NCBI GenBank assembly: GCA_026075535.2
Contig: AP026548.1
Coordinates: 2,294,001-2,358,000, forward strand
Source: Tricholoma matsutake
Taxonomy: Eukaryota > Basidiomycota > Agaricomycetes > Agaricales > Tricholomataceae
Length of the DNA: 64,000 nucleotides
Direction: 5' to 3'
Shown: positions 1 through 10,865 of the stretch, in pieces
Layout: each line of letters begins with the position of its first letter
How positions within the stretch are numbered: position 1 is the first letter of the stretch
The notes under the pieces: generated by a model
Seen by the model: the letters and a program-made list of their open reading frames with translations, nothing else
Told to the model about the DNA's origin: nothing
Databases searched by the model: none
Program-made: the position numbers and the translations under genes

Positions 1-1479
1 GGCAGTCCTTTCGGTACAACTTCTCCTGAAAGATTGCCGGTTCTGAAGCTAACAATATGTTTTAGGCGTATTCGATACCTATCAAGCTCAAATACGATTG
101 TCCAGCACCATCAAAATTCGGTAAGGATCCTCCACTATGGAAGACCGCTACAGGCAGTTTCTTGCGAATAGTTAAGGAATGCGCCATTCAGATAAAGTCT
201 CTGGGAAAAGGTCGGTCATGTGCTTGACATTCATCTGCAGCTAGGACAGACTTTGCTCGACAGAGATCCCAGACGATCGGCTCGAGGGTATCTGGCGCCA
301 AGTGCTTGACGTTTTTCGGGGAGGTATTCTTGCCGACTGGTAAGATACGACATCTCTAGGTCTATTGTATCACCCGTTAACCCCTAGTCCTGCTAGCTCG
401 GCCGCTGAAACACTTTCCTTCGAGTCACAAGAAGCGGAGGAAAACTTCGATCTGGCTCTTATCGCTTCGCTTGAGATCGATGTCGTGCCGCACCTAGGCG
501 ATCACCGTGTACCGGACTACCTCGTCAGGCAACTGGCACAGATTCTACATGGAGGAAGTGTGCTGTACGAGCCGGATGTGGAGTCCGTTGATACAAATCC
601 ATCTCCTTCGAGGGTGGAACATTCTCAGAAGGTGGAGAAAGTGGACGTTGAAGACCAATATGATCTCGGAAGTACCGAATTTGGGTCCTTGGTCCCCCGA
701 GAGCGTTTTTCGTACTGGTGTTTCGATCTACTATTTCTGATATGTTCCAATACTACTAATGGCAAGTATATTATAAAACACCGGACTCTTCTCATTTCCC
801 TTCGTTTTAGATCAAAAAAATGCGCGGCGTCGATTGGCAGCGCTCAGCATGTCTTCTTTGCTGAATCGATGTAGATCAGCTATGGTTGGATACGTGGCAG
901 ACGAGGCGCTCCGAGGAAACCTTCCTTTCCCCAGGTAAGAGCAGTATGGATGTCGGGAATCTTTCATTTACTTGGTCGTCAGAGCACGAGAGCACGAGCT
1001 ACTATACGTTCTACGAAAACTCTTGGAATTGAAGCTATGGCCCGGATCACTATGGGCAGCAATGTCGGATGACCCCTCAAAACATTGTGTTGAACAACCA
1101 GGTGATATAAACGTAATTCCTGCCTTTGCCGCCCTGTTACTCAAACGTTGTCTGTCATATAGTTATTGATCTCTCCTTGAGTCCCAAAGGATTGATATCA
1201 GATGCAGTGAAGCGGTCTTCTGTCGCACACCTCTTCCATTTCTATCCGGTACTTTGTGAGATTGCGTCAATCCCGCGCAAAACACCGTCTGCGTGGGTGC
1301 TATCATCGCCAACCTCGCCTCGTACCAGTGAGATCAATGGGAAACGAGCAAGTCACTCTGGTACATCGACAGCCTCTGAGTACAATCCTCAAGATACCTG
1401 TTCAACAGAACTTGATGCGAGAGCCCTAGCGCGGTCATGTTTGAAGGAAGTAGGGAAGGAAATGGGGGTCATGCATTGA
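1..1479 (+). CDS. Mon2-like endosomal trafficking protein, C-terminal part (gene starts before the window)
   Basis: This is the C-terminal end of a Mon2/Ysl2-type protein, a large Arf-GEF-like scaffold acting at the trans-Golgi and endosomes. I read seven exons: 1-13, 66-210, 264-339, 388-761, 811-934, 983-1101 and 1163-1479. All joins keep frame and give about 388 residues ending in TGA. Landmarks are IPDDRLEGIWRQVLDVFRGG, LVPRERFSYWCFDLLFLICS, MVGYVADEALRGNLPFPR and SSVAHLFHFYPVLCEIAS, which match my memory of the conserved Mon2 C-terminus. Introns are 45-61 nt, typical of basidiomycetes, several with CTRAC-like branch sites. The intron at 762-810 works only as a GC-AG intron (donor GCAAGT). 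No internal stops are seen, so this is an intact host gene. The family call is from memory of the motifs; the exon structure is direct reading. Confidence 0.82.
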
Positions 1480-2229
1480 TAGATGTCGACTCTAATTTAC
1501 TCTATTTACGAATGCACATGTGTACGATATGATGTTCTTGTGCAGCTAATACCAATCCGTAATGCCCAACATTCGCCCCACCTGAACGTTATGAATGGCA
1601 GATAAGGAGAATTTCAATGACAAGTGTTGGACAAGTGTTCCTCAGCTGCGCGGGAAATTTCCGATTTCCAAACGTGGGTGCGTCGTCGGCACATGTACAG
1701 CTTTACACCCAACACCCACGGACTAGTTTGGAAGGGGAAAGTTGTAGCTATGTAGATTTCGAAGACATTGTTGAGGAAACATTTTGTGTTTTCACTTTTT
1801 TACATCAGTTTCAATAATCCAGAAACATAACAAGGAACAATTTTCAATTTTTTTCATGGACAAAATCTTCTTATTGCTTCAAAATAAACATTCCCCTGTT
1901 TACGAGGTTTATTGGTGGAGTGTGAAAGGCTGCAGCGATGTTGTAAAATTCACGGTAATTCACGCGACATGTGCTTTATTCAGGCAATTGATCTCGCAAG
2001 TCATTTCTGGAGAACACTTACTCGAAATAGACAAATCAAAAGCCTTGGAAGGTTATTTTCAGAATATTTAACATGCTTTAGATACAGTGACATTGCAGGA
2101 GGAACACATGGGTAAGCAACATTGTATTGAGAAGAAGAATTGCAAAGGAAGCAAGCTCTCGGATCTTGAGTTTTGAATGCCGTCCAGATCGCGAGCGGGT
2201 CACTTCCCTGACAGAATGGCAAGGGTGCA
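1480..2229. other. Gene-free 3' flank
   Basis: Region between the Mon2-like stop codon and the hAT relic. It has short AT-rich stretches and no reading frame with recognisable protein similarity. It presumably contains the 3' UTR and poly(A) site of the upstream gene. Confidence 0.5.
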
Positions 2230-3123
2230 TTAAGATGACGGAGCAGAGATGGCAGTACTAATCATGATGTCTTCAAAGCTTTCACGTCCATCTTTCCAGT
2301 CACTGAACGATCCTTTCCCAGCGAGGTACTGTAGGAAAGCCTTCGAAAGTGCACGTTTCTTCACAATGCGTACGTCTGGTAGGTCACCGTTCGATGGACA
2401 GGTCTTCATGTGACGATACATCTGCACGAGATTTGTATCAATGGCAAAAAAATAGTGAGAATAATCAAAAGGGTGTTGCACTTGGAGTGATTGAGAACTG
2501 AAGCGTGAAAGTCCCTCGTATGGGTTTAGGATGAGTGCCAGCATGAACAGTGGCTGGTCACAAACTGCCCATCTCTTCTCGAGGCGGCTAACCATGCTTG
2601 TTGCGATGTCGGGTTCAGGGTGATCCACGAAATGCAAGAACATAGCAGCCAAGGTAAGCATTGCAGACCTGATCGGCAGGAGTGGAATCGCTTTGATTGA
2701 TGTTTGTCCCAAAGCAGATCAGCTCAATGTCGCCAACCACCATCTCCAGACCAGTCCAGATTCTAGGCATGGATACTGATCAACTCGCAGTTCTGCATAA
2801 TGTGCATCGTTCGTTAGGCGATCTTTCTCAGCCGCCTTGGCTGCCCCAACTTCCGCGGCAATGATGGCTTCTCGATGAAGCATTACAGCAAGCTGGAGTG
2901 CCTCCTTTATGACACAAAGTCGAGCAAATGCAATATAATGTGCCGTCCAGCGCGTGAGATTAGCCACCAAGTAAATATGGCCGCTGTTACGATCCTTGCT
3001 GATCTGCGCCTGTGCCTCGTTGAAGATGGTGGGAACCTTCCCATGGTTGTTTAGCCAGATGCTCCAATCTCTACGGCATACAAAACAACTTTGAAGTAAT
3101 GAGCAAGAATTAACTGAAACCAT
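2230..3123 (-). pseudogene. hAT-type transposase relic
   Basis: Two minus-strand open stretches (3123-2719 and 2712-2230) carry pieces of a basidiomycete hAT-like transposase. The first has EAQAQISKDRNSGHIYLVAN followed by LTRWTAHYIAFARL. The second has LEKRWAVCDQPLFMLALILN followed by PYEGLSRFSS, the C-terminal RNase H-like/dimerisation region. Around 2660-2760 the expected residues (GDIELICFGTNINQSD) lie in another frame, so at least one frameshift separates the halves. The N-terminal zinc finger and first catalytic region are absent. I did not find terminal inverted repeats. It is a dead fragment; superfamily confidence is moderate. Confidence 0.62.
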
Positions 3124-3621
3124 GTGGTGGACGTCAGTAACAAGGAAGAGTGACGCAATGCAAGGGGGCTCCGGGATCGAAAAAAAAAGACCTGGGGTCG
3201 ATTTTTTTGTTAAGGGAGTTTAGGGTAAATTATCACTCGTTCGGGAGACGAGGATAGCCAGAGATGAATTAGCCCGAGATGGGCACTGTCCCCGTGACTG
3301 AATTGCGCGTGAACCGGTAAATAAGATACAGGTGTATGATACTATTCAATTCCTTATTACTTGAACAGATTTTCAACACAGCACGTTCGTACGTTCGGAG
3401 GCTTAAAGTATAGCACTCAATGCCATGAGCCAACCCTACAAGTTGCGCTCTTTTCACGGTGATCGATTGATTATCATTTGGCTTATCGGAAGTCCAGAAC
3501 ATGTGCCGAGTCATGGTACCTGCGTCCCGTTTACAGCATTTCTCAAACGTGCCCCTTGAAGCTTTACCGTGAGATAGTTCGTGCCTATCTCCTCAACTCT
3601 CCCAACTGATTCTCGACGCCA
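3124..3621. other. Gene-free upstream region of the STAND gene
   Basis: About 500 bp with no supported gene. It should hold the promoter of the C2-NACHT-WD40 gene that starts at 3622. A minus-strand open stretch at 3269-3514 has no recognisable motif and I treat it as chance. Confidence 0.4.
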
Positions 3622-6600
3622 ATGGAAGTGAAAAGTGAGTGGCTTCAATTCGCTCTACTGCCCTCTAACCAACTTTGTATACAGTCATTGAAGCTCAAGA
3701 TTTGCCGTTTACCACCTTCAAGCATCACCCCAATACCTTCGTGGAAATCGAGGCCGGGCGTATTCGCGACCGCACCGAGATAATCAAGAAGAACCGTTAC
3801 CCGCGTTGGGATGCTAAATTCATACTGTGCGCCGGTCCTTGCTGATTAGGTGTATCCAACTGACACAACTTCATAGCCCCGTCCTAGATGATTCATCTAT
3901 GATTATCTTCAGCATATTCCATGACACTGTTCCTCGTGACAAATTGCTTGGTAGGGTAGCGATCAGTGTTGGCACACTGCTTGAGCAGAAACCAGAAGAA
4001 GGTGAGTGCGGTTTTGTTGTTTAATGATGCATATTGATTGATACTCCAAAATAAACAGATGTCGTTCTCCCCTTGACTGACAAGAAAAACAGACCCAGCG
4101 GTGGCCAATTAGTAGTCCGCGTGATGAAATCGTCCACCTCGACCGTCGGCGCTGCTTTTGAACAGGCTACAGCGGCGTCGCAGAGGTTGGAGCAGAAGGA
4201 TCTTGCGGCATCGTTCCAGTCCCTTCTGGCGAAGGTAAAAATTGTGGTTACGTTGGGGAACGAGATCGTCAAGGTTCGCTCCTGGTTACATTATGCAAAA
4301 TATACTGTTCTAATATTCGTGATAGATCCATCCTTATGCAAACCTTGCCTGGCAAATACTCTCCGTAGGATTACAGGTAAGTCACTGTTATCTTTCGTAG
4401 TATTTGATACGCAAATAGCCGAATTTCTAGTTAGTGAAAGGACAACAAGATCGAGACGGGCAGATTTCCGACCTTATTACGACAATGGACGACATCTACT
4501 CTTTTGTAACAGTTGCCGACGACCTGAAGAAGAACAAGGTGCTTCAAGACACCGTTGAACAAATATTAAAACAAACGATAGAGTGCGCCTTTTTTATTAA
4601 GGAGTATGCCCAACGCAACTTCGGAGGTTTGTGCCTTCGAGATGTGCATACTGTTACCAGAACTGACCAAATATTACATAGTACGAGCTGTCACCCAACC
4701 ATTCCTCGAGACCAGTGACCTGATAACCAAGTTCTGCACTGAGTTCACCAGGCTTCGGGCAAATTTTGAGACGAGAGTCGAACTTCATACAACTTTGGTC
4801 CTGTCCAGGGCTGTGCCCATTGTCGATGCAATACGTGTGTTTCCTCCCTTCAATATCAGCTCACTTGTACTGATGATTTGTACCTAGGACGTGATCAAGT
4901 GTTGTCATCACTTAGACCTGTGGTCATCGACGAATATGATAGACTGACTTGCCTTCCGAACACAAGATTGGAGGTCATAAAATCCATCACTGAGTGGATA
5001 GCGGATGAATCAAATGATCGAAAGCAAGTTTTCTGGCTTAATGGTTTAGCTGGATCGGGCAAGAGTACACTGTCGACAACCATTGCACATATGATGCGTG
5101 ACCTCCATCGGCTCGGTGCCTTTTTCTTCTTTGACCGTGACATCCCCGAACGGAATGCTGCAACCATGATCCGAACATTAGTGCATCAGCTTGCATTGTT
5201 CGATACCAACATTGGCTCTGAAGTTGCACGCATCATAGAAAGTCACCCAAATATTGCAAGTATGCCACTGGAATTCCAGTTCAAGAATCTTCTCACCAAG
5301 CAGGCTCTGACTGGTGTTGAATGGTCTGGGGGCCCAGTTATTCTTGTTATTGATGCATTGGATGAGTGTGGCAATGCAGATGATCGCAAAGTCTTGATGC
5401 GAGCATTGTCAATGGGTTTTTTGGCCCTCCCTCCATTTATTCGAGTCATGGTAGTCAGCCGCCGAGAGCCTGACATTGAGAAGATGCTGGCGTCTCACCC
5501 CACTGTTCATTCATATCATCTCAACATTGACACTCCAACCACAAAGGATGACATTCTGGGATTCTTACAACATTGTTTAGGTGAAATACGTGACACCAGG
5601 ATATATTCTAAGTTACCCAGTGATTGGCCTGATGATGATCACATTCAGATTCTATTGGGGCATGCTGGTGGTTTATTCATTTGGGCTTCAACAGCCTGCT
5701 TATATATAGACAGCTATGATCCAGCACAACAGCTTGGGGAACTGGTTAATCAGCAGTTGGTCAATAGCTCCTCTGGACCATTTTACAAACTGGACAGACT
5801 ATACAAAACTGGCCTTCAATCTGCAGGTAACTGGGCTGATCCTGGATTCAAATCTGATTGTTGCAGCATCTTGGGCACCATTTTGTGTGCAAGAATTCCT
5901 CTATCTAGCTCTGTGATTGATACTATTCTTGCTCTGCCTCGACAATGTCTGCAGTCCATCTCACACCTGGGTTGTGTTTTACAGTGGAGTGAAACACAGC
6001 CAATACGTATTCTACACCCTTCCTTTCATGACTACCTTTCAAGCCGAAGTCATGCTGAGCCATGGTGTGTTGACCTTGGGAAACATCACCAAATACTTGC
6101 AGAGCAGTGTATCAAACATCTCCAAAGTGATTTGTGGGAAAATAGATGTGGGCTCACACTCCTTCATCCAGTCCAAAAAGAAACCCTGCCAGAGGCAACT
6201 TCTTATGCATGTAGATTCTGGATTGAACATGTCTGTATGATACCACAGGTTGCAGTCACCTCAGACATTGGAGAGCAGATATATGGGTTTTTGTGTCAGC
6301 ATCTCCTACATTGGATGGAGGCCATGGTGATTTTGAAGAACCATGACTACACGATCAAATTGCTTCAGAACCTTCTAATATGGCTACAAGTTAGTGCTAC
6401 AGACATTTTTGAAGGAATATAACTAATTTTCATCTTTTAGCAAATATTGCCAAATAACAGTGATCTGCACTTGCTTGTGTATGATGCCCACCGATTTGCT
6501 CAGTTTTTTGCAAATACTATTCAGGAGCATCCATTGCTGGTGTATGTGGGAGCACTTCCTTTTGCTCCCTCAACTACTAGCATATTTCAGAAGTTTCATC

Positions 6601-8300
6601 ATGCAGGATTACCAAAGGTTATCTGTGGAGTAGCTAAATCATGGCCAGCTCAGTTGCAAGTGTTGCATGGCCATAATGATTGTGTTAAATCAGTTGCATT
6701 CTCGCCTGATGGATCCAAAATTGTGTCAGGTTCTTATGACAAGACCATTCGAGTGTGGAATGCAGCCACTGGTGCTCAGATGCTCCCTCCACTGCATGGT
6801 CATGATGATTGTGTTAATTCAGTTGCATTCTCACCTGATGGATCCAAAATTGTGTCAGGTTCTGATGACAAGACCATTCGAGTGTGGGATGCAGCCACTG
6901 GTGCTGAGATACTCCCTCCACTGCATGGCCATGATGATTGTGTTTATTCAGTTGCATTCTCACCTGATGGATCCAAAATTGTGTCAGGTTCTGGGGACAA
7001 CACTATTCGAGTGTGGGATGCAGCCACTGGTGCTGAGATACTCCCTCCACTGCATGGCCATGATGATGGGGGTAATTCAGTTGCCTTCTCGCCTGATGGA
7101 TCCAAAATTGTGTCAGGTGCTTGGGACAACACCATTCGAGTGTGGGATGCAGCCACTGGTGCTCAGATGCTCCCTCCACTGCATGGCCCTGATGGTTGGG
7201 TTAATTCAGTTGCATTCTCACCTGATGGATCCAAAATTGTGTCAGGTTCTGATGACAACACCATTCGAGTGTGGGATGCAGCCACTGGTGCTGAGATGCT
7301 CCCTCCACTTCATGGCCATTATGGTTGGGTTAATTCAGTTGCCTTCTCGCCTGATGGATCCAAAATTGTGTCAGGTTCTCGGGACAACACCATTCAAGTG
7401 TGGGATGAAGCCACTGGTGCTCAGATGCTCCCTCCACTGCATGGCCATGATGGTTGGGTTAATTCAGTTGCATTCTCACCTGATGGATCCAAAATTGTGT
7501 CAGGTTCTGATGACAACACTATTCGAGTGTGGGATGCAGCCACTGGTGCTGAGATGCTCCCTCCACTGCATGGCCATGATGATCGTGTTTACTCAGTTGC
7601 ATTCTCACCTGATGGATCCAAAATTGTGTCCAGTTCTGGGGACAAGACCATCCAAGTGTGGGATGCAGCCACTGGTGCTGGGATGCTCCCTCCACTGCAT
7701 GGCCATGATCATTGTGTTAATTCAGTTGCATTCTTGCCTGATGGATCCAAAATTGTGTCAGGTTCTGATGACAGGACCATTCGAGTGTGGGATGCAGCCA
7801 CTGGTGCTGAGATACTCCCTCCACTGCATGGCCATGATGGTGGTGTTTCTTCAGTTGCATTCTCGCCTGATGGATCCAAAATTGTGTCAGGTTCAAATGA
7901 CAAGACCATTCGAGTATGGGATGCAGCTACTGGTGCTGAGATGCTCCCTCCACTGTATGGTCATGATGATCAGGTTTATTCAGTTGCATTCTCACCTGAT
8001 GGATCCAAAATTGTGTCAGGTTCTGATGACAACACCATTCGAGTGTGGGATGCAGCCACTGGTGCTGAGATACTCCCTCCACTACATGGACATTATGGTT
8101 GGGTTAATTCAGTTGCATTCTCACCTGATGGATCCAAAATTGTGTCAGGTTCTGATGACAAGACCATTCGAGTGTGGGATGCAGCCACTGGTACTGAGAT
8201 ACTCCCTCCACTGCGTGGCCATGATGATGGTGTTTATTCAGTTGCATTCTCGCCTGATGGATCCAAAATTGTGTCAGGTTCTGATGACAAGACCATTTGA
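3622..8300 (+). CDS. C2-NACHT-WD40 STAND (NLR-like) protein, truncated by a premature TGA
   Basis: A signal-transducing NTPase of the fungal NWD type. Family members act as incompatibility or putative immune receptors; this one's ligand is unknown. Nine exons keep frame: 3622-3634, 3685-3826, 3877-4001, 4059-4273, 4326-4376, 4431-4626, 4682-4834, 4888-6389 and 6441-8300, giving about 1418 residues. The order is: an N-terminal C2 domain ([20 protein letters not shown]), a helical linker (residues ~100-300), a NACHT domain with Walker [10 protein letters not shown] and Walker [13 protein letters not shown], a winged-helix/linker stretch, then 13 WD40 repeats of exactly 43 residues. The start was chosen because MEVK splices into IIEAQDL, the normal first strand of C2. 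The frame stops at TGA 8298-8300 inside repeat 13, where all other repeats have CGA. It is either a pseudogene or a naturally shortened allele. Confidence 0.85.
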
Positions 8301-8342
8301 GTGTGGGATGCAGCTACTGGTGTTCTGATGTCTTTGGACCTA
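6666..8342 (+). repeat. Thirteen tandem 129-bp WD40 coding repeats
   Basis: The unit begins at CATGGCCAT (His-Gly-His) and repeats every 129 bp, 13 times, with very high nucleotide identity. The invariant core reads [15 protein letters not shown] and [10 protein letters not shown] with small changes. Amino-acid differences cluster at a few positions: the residues after HGH, the residue before SVAF, the pair after SGS, and the E/Q-M/I pair near the end. This is the pattern of highly internally conserved WD40 repeats known from Podospora HNWD proteins, where those positions form the binding surface. Repeat 13 contains the premature TGA. Confidence 0.93.
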
Positions 8343-8699
8343 CAGCATGGCTTGGATGATGATATCAGTTCAGTAGCTGCACAATCTCTTGAAAAATCCA
8401 TAGCTAACCCTCATTCCCATGACACAGCTACTGAAGGGGGCATAAGCACTTGTCTTAACACTCAACTACCCGGTGATAACACAGATGATGCATGTCCCAA
8501 TGCTCTTCCAGATCCAATCATGTCCATTGATAGGAATGGATACATTACAAACATTTCAACATGGCATTGTCAAGGTAGGGTTCCTGTTGAGCTTTCATGT
8601 TACAATTGGATGACATGGGGATATCTATGTGTGGGATGGATAACTACTACCCATAAGCTCATAATAATAATCCAGCTTCCCAAGATGCAGAATAAATAG
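8301..8699 (+). pseudogene. Detached C-terminal tail of the NWD protein
   Basis: Directly in frame after the TGA at 8298-8300, the reading continues VWDAATGVLMSLDLQHG, then a low-complexity Ser/Asp/Asn segment, then DRNGYITNISTW and LCVGWITTTHKLIIIIQLP before the stop at 8699. As I remember them, basidiomycete NWD proteins end with a similar NG-I-TNI...VGW...HKLVLIHFP segment. So this is the normal end of the gene cut off by one base change, not unrelated sequence. Confidence 0.75.
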
Positions 8700-8942
8700 T
8701 TGTAGAATAGCACCCTGGTCCCTAATGGCTATAAACAGATAGACTACCACATATGTATGTCAATTGGATGCCCTGACACCAACCTCCACCACAACTTTGA
8801 ATACAATTGTTCAAAGTGGATGGATTCTGTGGTGGTGCCAACCCAATCTGTGCTCCTGGGCAGCCCCCATTTCAACATGGCTGGCCACATCTGCTTTCTG
8901 ATCCATTCACCTACTCCTGTAATTTACCCTCCCCCACCTATT
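8700..8942. other. Gene-free stretch
   Basis: Downstream of the NWD tail. No gene, tRNA or repeat was recognised, apart from the minisatellite that begins at its right edge. Confidence 0.4.
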
Positions 8943-9052
8943 CCGATTGGAGTCCAGTTATTCCAGTCAGAGTCCAGTTATTCCGGTCAGAGTCCAGTTA
9001 TTCTGGTTGGAGTCCAGTTATTCCAGTTATTCCAACCAGATTCCAGTTACTC
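8943..9052. repeat. Minisatellite with TCCAGTTATTCC core
   Basis: An imperfect tandem array whose unit is close to GAGTCCAGTTATTCCRGTCA, about six units. The same core recurs at 16336-16380, in each case beside a tRNA-derived SINE head, so it may be the variable tail of that SINE family. Confidence 0.7.
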
Positions 9053-9139
9053 CAGATGCTCAACTTAGAGTATATACCCCTAATGGATAGTCAAATTTCA
9101 AGTCTTAAGTTGTCAAAGTGCCTACAAAATATATTTGTG

Positions 9140-9230
9140 CAGAGTAAGGATTGAACTCAAGACATCTTGATTAGAGTGATCACATGACAAACCCAACATG
9201 TGTGCTTAACCAGTTGAGCCACAGGAGAAT
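9140..9230 (-). mobile_element. tRNA-derived SINE head (SINE A)
   Basis: On the minus strand an RNA polymerase III A box (TGGCTCAACTGG, 9210-9221) lies about 50 nt upstream of a B box-like GAGTTCAATCC (9149-9159), the spacing expected of a tRNA-derived promoter. The arms do not fold into a full cloverleaf, so it is a SINE or tRNA pseudogene, not a functional tRNA. Downstream on the same strand is an AT-rich body and then the TCCAGTTATTCC minisatellite. Confidence 0.6.
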
Positions 9231-9325
9231 TATCAGTTAGTAATATAAGGTTTATTCATGACACTCAAACTCACAACTCTAATTTTTTTCGAAGTAGTTA
9301 AGATCAAATTTTTTTAATTAACCAC

Positions 9326-9590
9326 ATCCCTCACATTGAATGCGAGGGAGTGGGGATGATTGTGATTACATACATAAACAAAAAATCCTCCCTCTCACAA
9401 GATGCGAGAGGGAGTTTTATTTATATACATAAAAAGCTAACCCCTCATGTTTGGCGCGAGGGGGGAGGTAAAAACATGAAGAAAAAAAATCCCTCCCACA
9501 TGCAAAATGGGGGAGGGGGGGCACAATACTAATAAACAATTAAAAGTACAAAAAACTCCCTCCCCATGTGAAGTGCAGGGGAGGGGGAGG
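9326..9590. repeat. Cluster of five C-rich/G-rich stem-loops
   Basis: Five imperfect hairpins at about 9326-9350, 9388-9414, 9441-9465, 9491-9517 and 9556-9586. Each has a CCCTC-type left arm, a short loop (for example ACAAGATGC) and a GAGGG-type right arm, separated by A-rich linkers. Start spacing is about 50-65 bp. The arms are longest in the last copy. Origin unknown; see findings. Confidence 0.6.
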
Positions 9591-9599
9591 GGATGTGAC

Positions 9600-10430
9600 C
9601 CTGCTGTGCTAGCTGTGTTGTCTGTCATTCCACCCATGATCCACCCCATGAGCAGTTGCTCGTGAGGCTGGGGGTGGGTGGTGTGTCGTTGTTGTCTCCT
9701 GTCCCTATGCCTGGGTGTCATTCCACCCACGATCCACCCCACGAGCAGCTGTTCATGAGGCTGGGGGTGGGTGGCTTGTCATCATTTGTCGCTGTCATCC
9801 CCTGTTTGGATTTCTCTTTTTTTCTCTTTTTTTTGGGGGGGGTTTGGGCACATCAGTGTGACGTGGCATGAGTACAAAGGTTGGCTTGTCGTCATTTGTT
9901 GCTGTCATCCCCTGTTTGGATTTCTCTTTTTTGCTCTTTTTTTGGGGGGGGGGTTTGGGTGCATCAGTGTGATGTGGCATGAGTACAGAGGTCAGTGGGT
10001 GCTTACTAGGCAGGTACCCCCCTTCTGGGGTCTCCTGGCATCCCTCTGCACCCTCTTAGCCCATGTCGACAGCCTCACATCCCATTTGAATGGGGAGGAG
10101 GGGATTGGGTGGGCGTGGGCATGTGTTGCGCGTTTTTCATCATGGCAGGTCATCCCCAGTAGTATACAACCTGAAAAGCAATGAATTACAATTAGTTGAT
10201 TGAAAGAAAAAAGAAAAAAAACTTATCTATGGCCCAAACAATGTTGCCATCATTTGGGCCCATGTTCTGTCCAGTCAGCTTGTTTGAAGGTGGTGGTGAT
10301 GGTGGCAGTGGGCATGGGAATGGTGGTGGCGGGTGCGCATGCAGTGGTGGTGGTAGAGTGGAGAGGAGGAGGAGGCGGTGTTGATGATGATGGTGGTGGT
10401 GGTGGTTGTGAGCTGGCAGTCACATGTCAC
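9600..10430. repeat. Block of direct repeats and GGT-rich low-complexity DNA
   Basis: Three structures lie here: an ~90-bp direct duplication (about 9620-9710 and 9715-9800, sharing CACCCAYGATCCACCCCAYG), an ~112-bp duplication (about 9775-9886 and 9887-9998, sharing CATCCCCTGTTTGGATTTCT), and a GGTGGT/GATGGT-rich tract (about 10288-10410). A related GC-rich block lies inside the hAT-type element at 19930-20760. The open frames here are low-complexity and not genes. Confidence 0.6.
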
Positions 10431-10532
10431 GTGTCATGCATGTATGCATACTTATTATTATTCCGTTAATGGCTGCAGTTAACTATGCACCTTGGTTTGG
10501 TCATAAAGGTATTAAATGTATGTAGAGGAATG

Positions 10533-10559
10533 ATTACCTTGTAGCTCAGTGGTTAAGCA
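10533..10559 (+). mobile_element. Left part of a tRNA-derived SINE split by copia 1 (SINE B)
   Basis: Holds the A-box segment TAGCTCAGTGGTTAAGCA. The sequence stops at AAGCA, the copy of the target duplication, where the copia LTR begins. The matching B-box half is at 16258-16320. Confidence 0.7.
10555..10559. repeat. Target-site duplication AAGCA (left, copia 1)
   Basis: AAGCA directly precedes the LTR at 10560. An identical AAGCA follows the other LTR at 16258-16262, so both element ends are exact. Confidence 0.9.
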
Positions 10560-10833
10560 TGTTGGAGCAGACTATATACGCTGCACAGTGGAAGAGACAA
10601 CACGTTCCTTACAACCTACCTGGGGTTTACTTAGACTTACAGCTAGGGTTAGCAGAGGTAAGAACACTGTATTCCTACTACGGTACAGGTTCTCCTTATA
10701 TACATAATAATAAGGACGTCAAATGACTCAGGAATGTGTTTACCGCATGTATGCGCAGTAAGCGCAGTAACATGCGTATGCTGCATGTATTGCCTCATGT
10801 ATACAGCATGCATCACTGGGATTAATTTCAACA
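10560..10833 (-). repeat. Copia 1 LTR, 3' in element orientation
   Basis: 274 bp, TG...CA ends. Identical to the LTR at 15984-16257 except at five positions. This copy keeps CpG at four of them. Confidence 0.95.
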
Positions 10834-10842
10834 CCCCCCCTC
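10834..10842 (-). other. Copia 1 polypurine tract
   Basis: On the element strand GAGGGGGGG directly abuts the 3' LTR, as expected for the primer of plus-strand DNA synthesis. Confidence 0.8.
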
Positions 10843-10865
10843 AAACTGTACAGTGCTCTAAGCAG

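Noticed and set aside
3269..3514. Minus-strand frame upstream of the NWD gene
   Set aside because: 81 codons with no motif, in the expected promoter region; no splice or similarity support.
6667..8328. A long plus-strand open frame overlapping the WD40 array
   Set aside because: It is the +1 shadow of the 129-bp repeats ([13 protein letters not shown] repeated). Periodic DNA keeps other frames open.
9326..9590. CRISPR-like array
   Set aside because: Hairpins differ in sequence, spacers are A-rich linkers, there are no cas genes, and the genome is eukaryotic.
9350..10470. Several open frames in the GC-rich repeat block
   Set aside because: They are low-complexity translations of GGT, GTCC and C-run repeats on both strands with no domain, and the underlying DNA is duplicated sequence.
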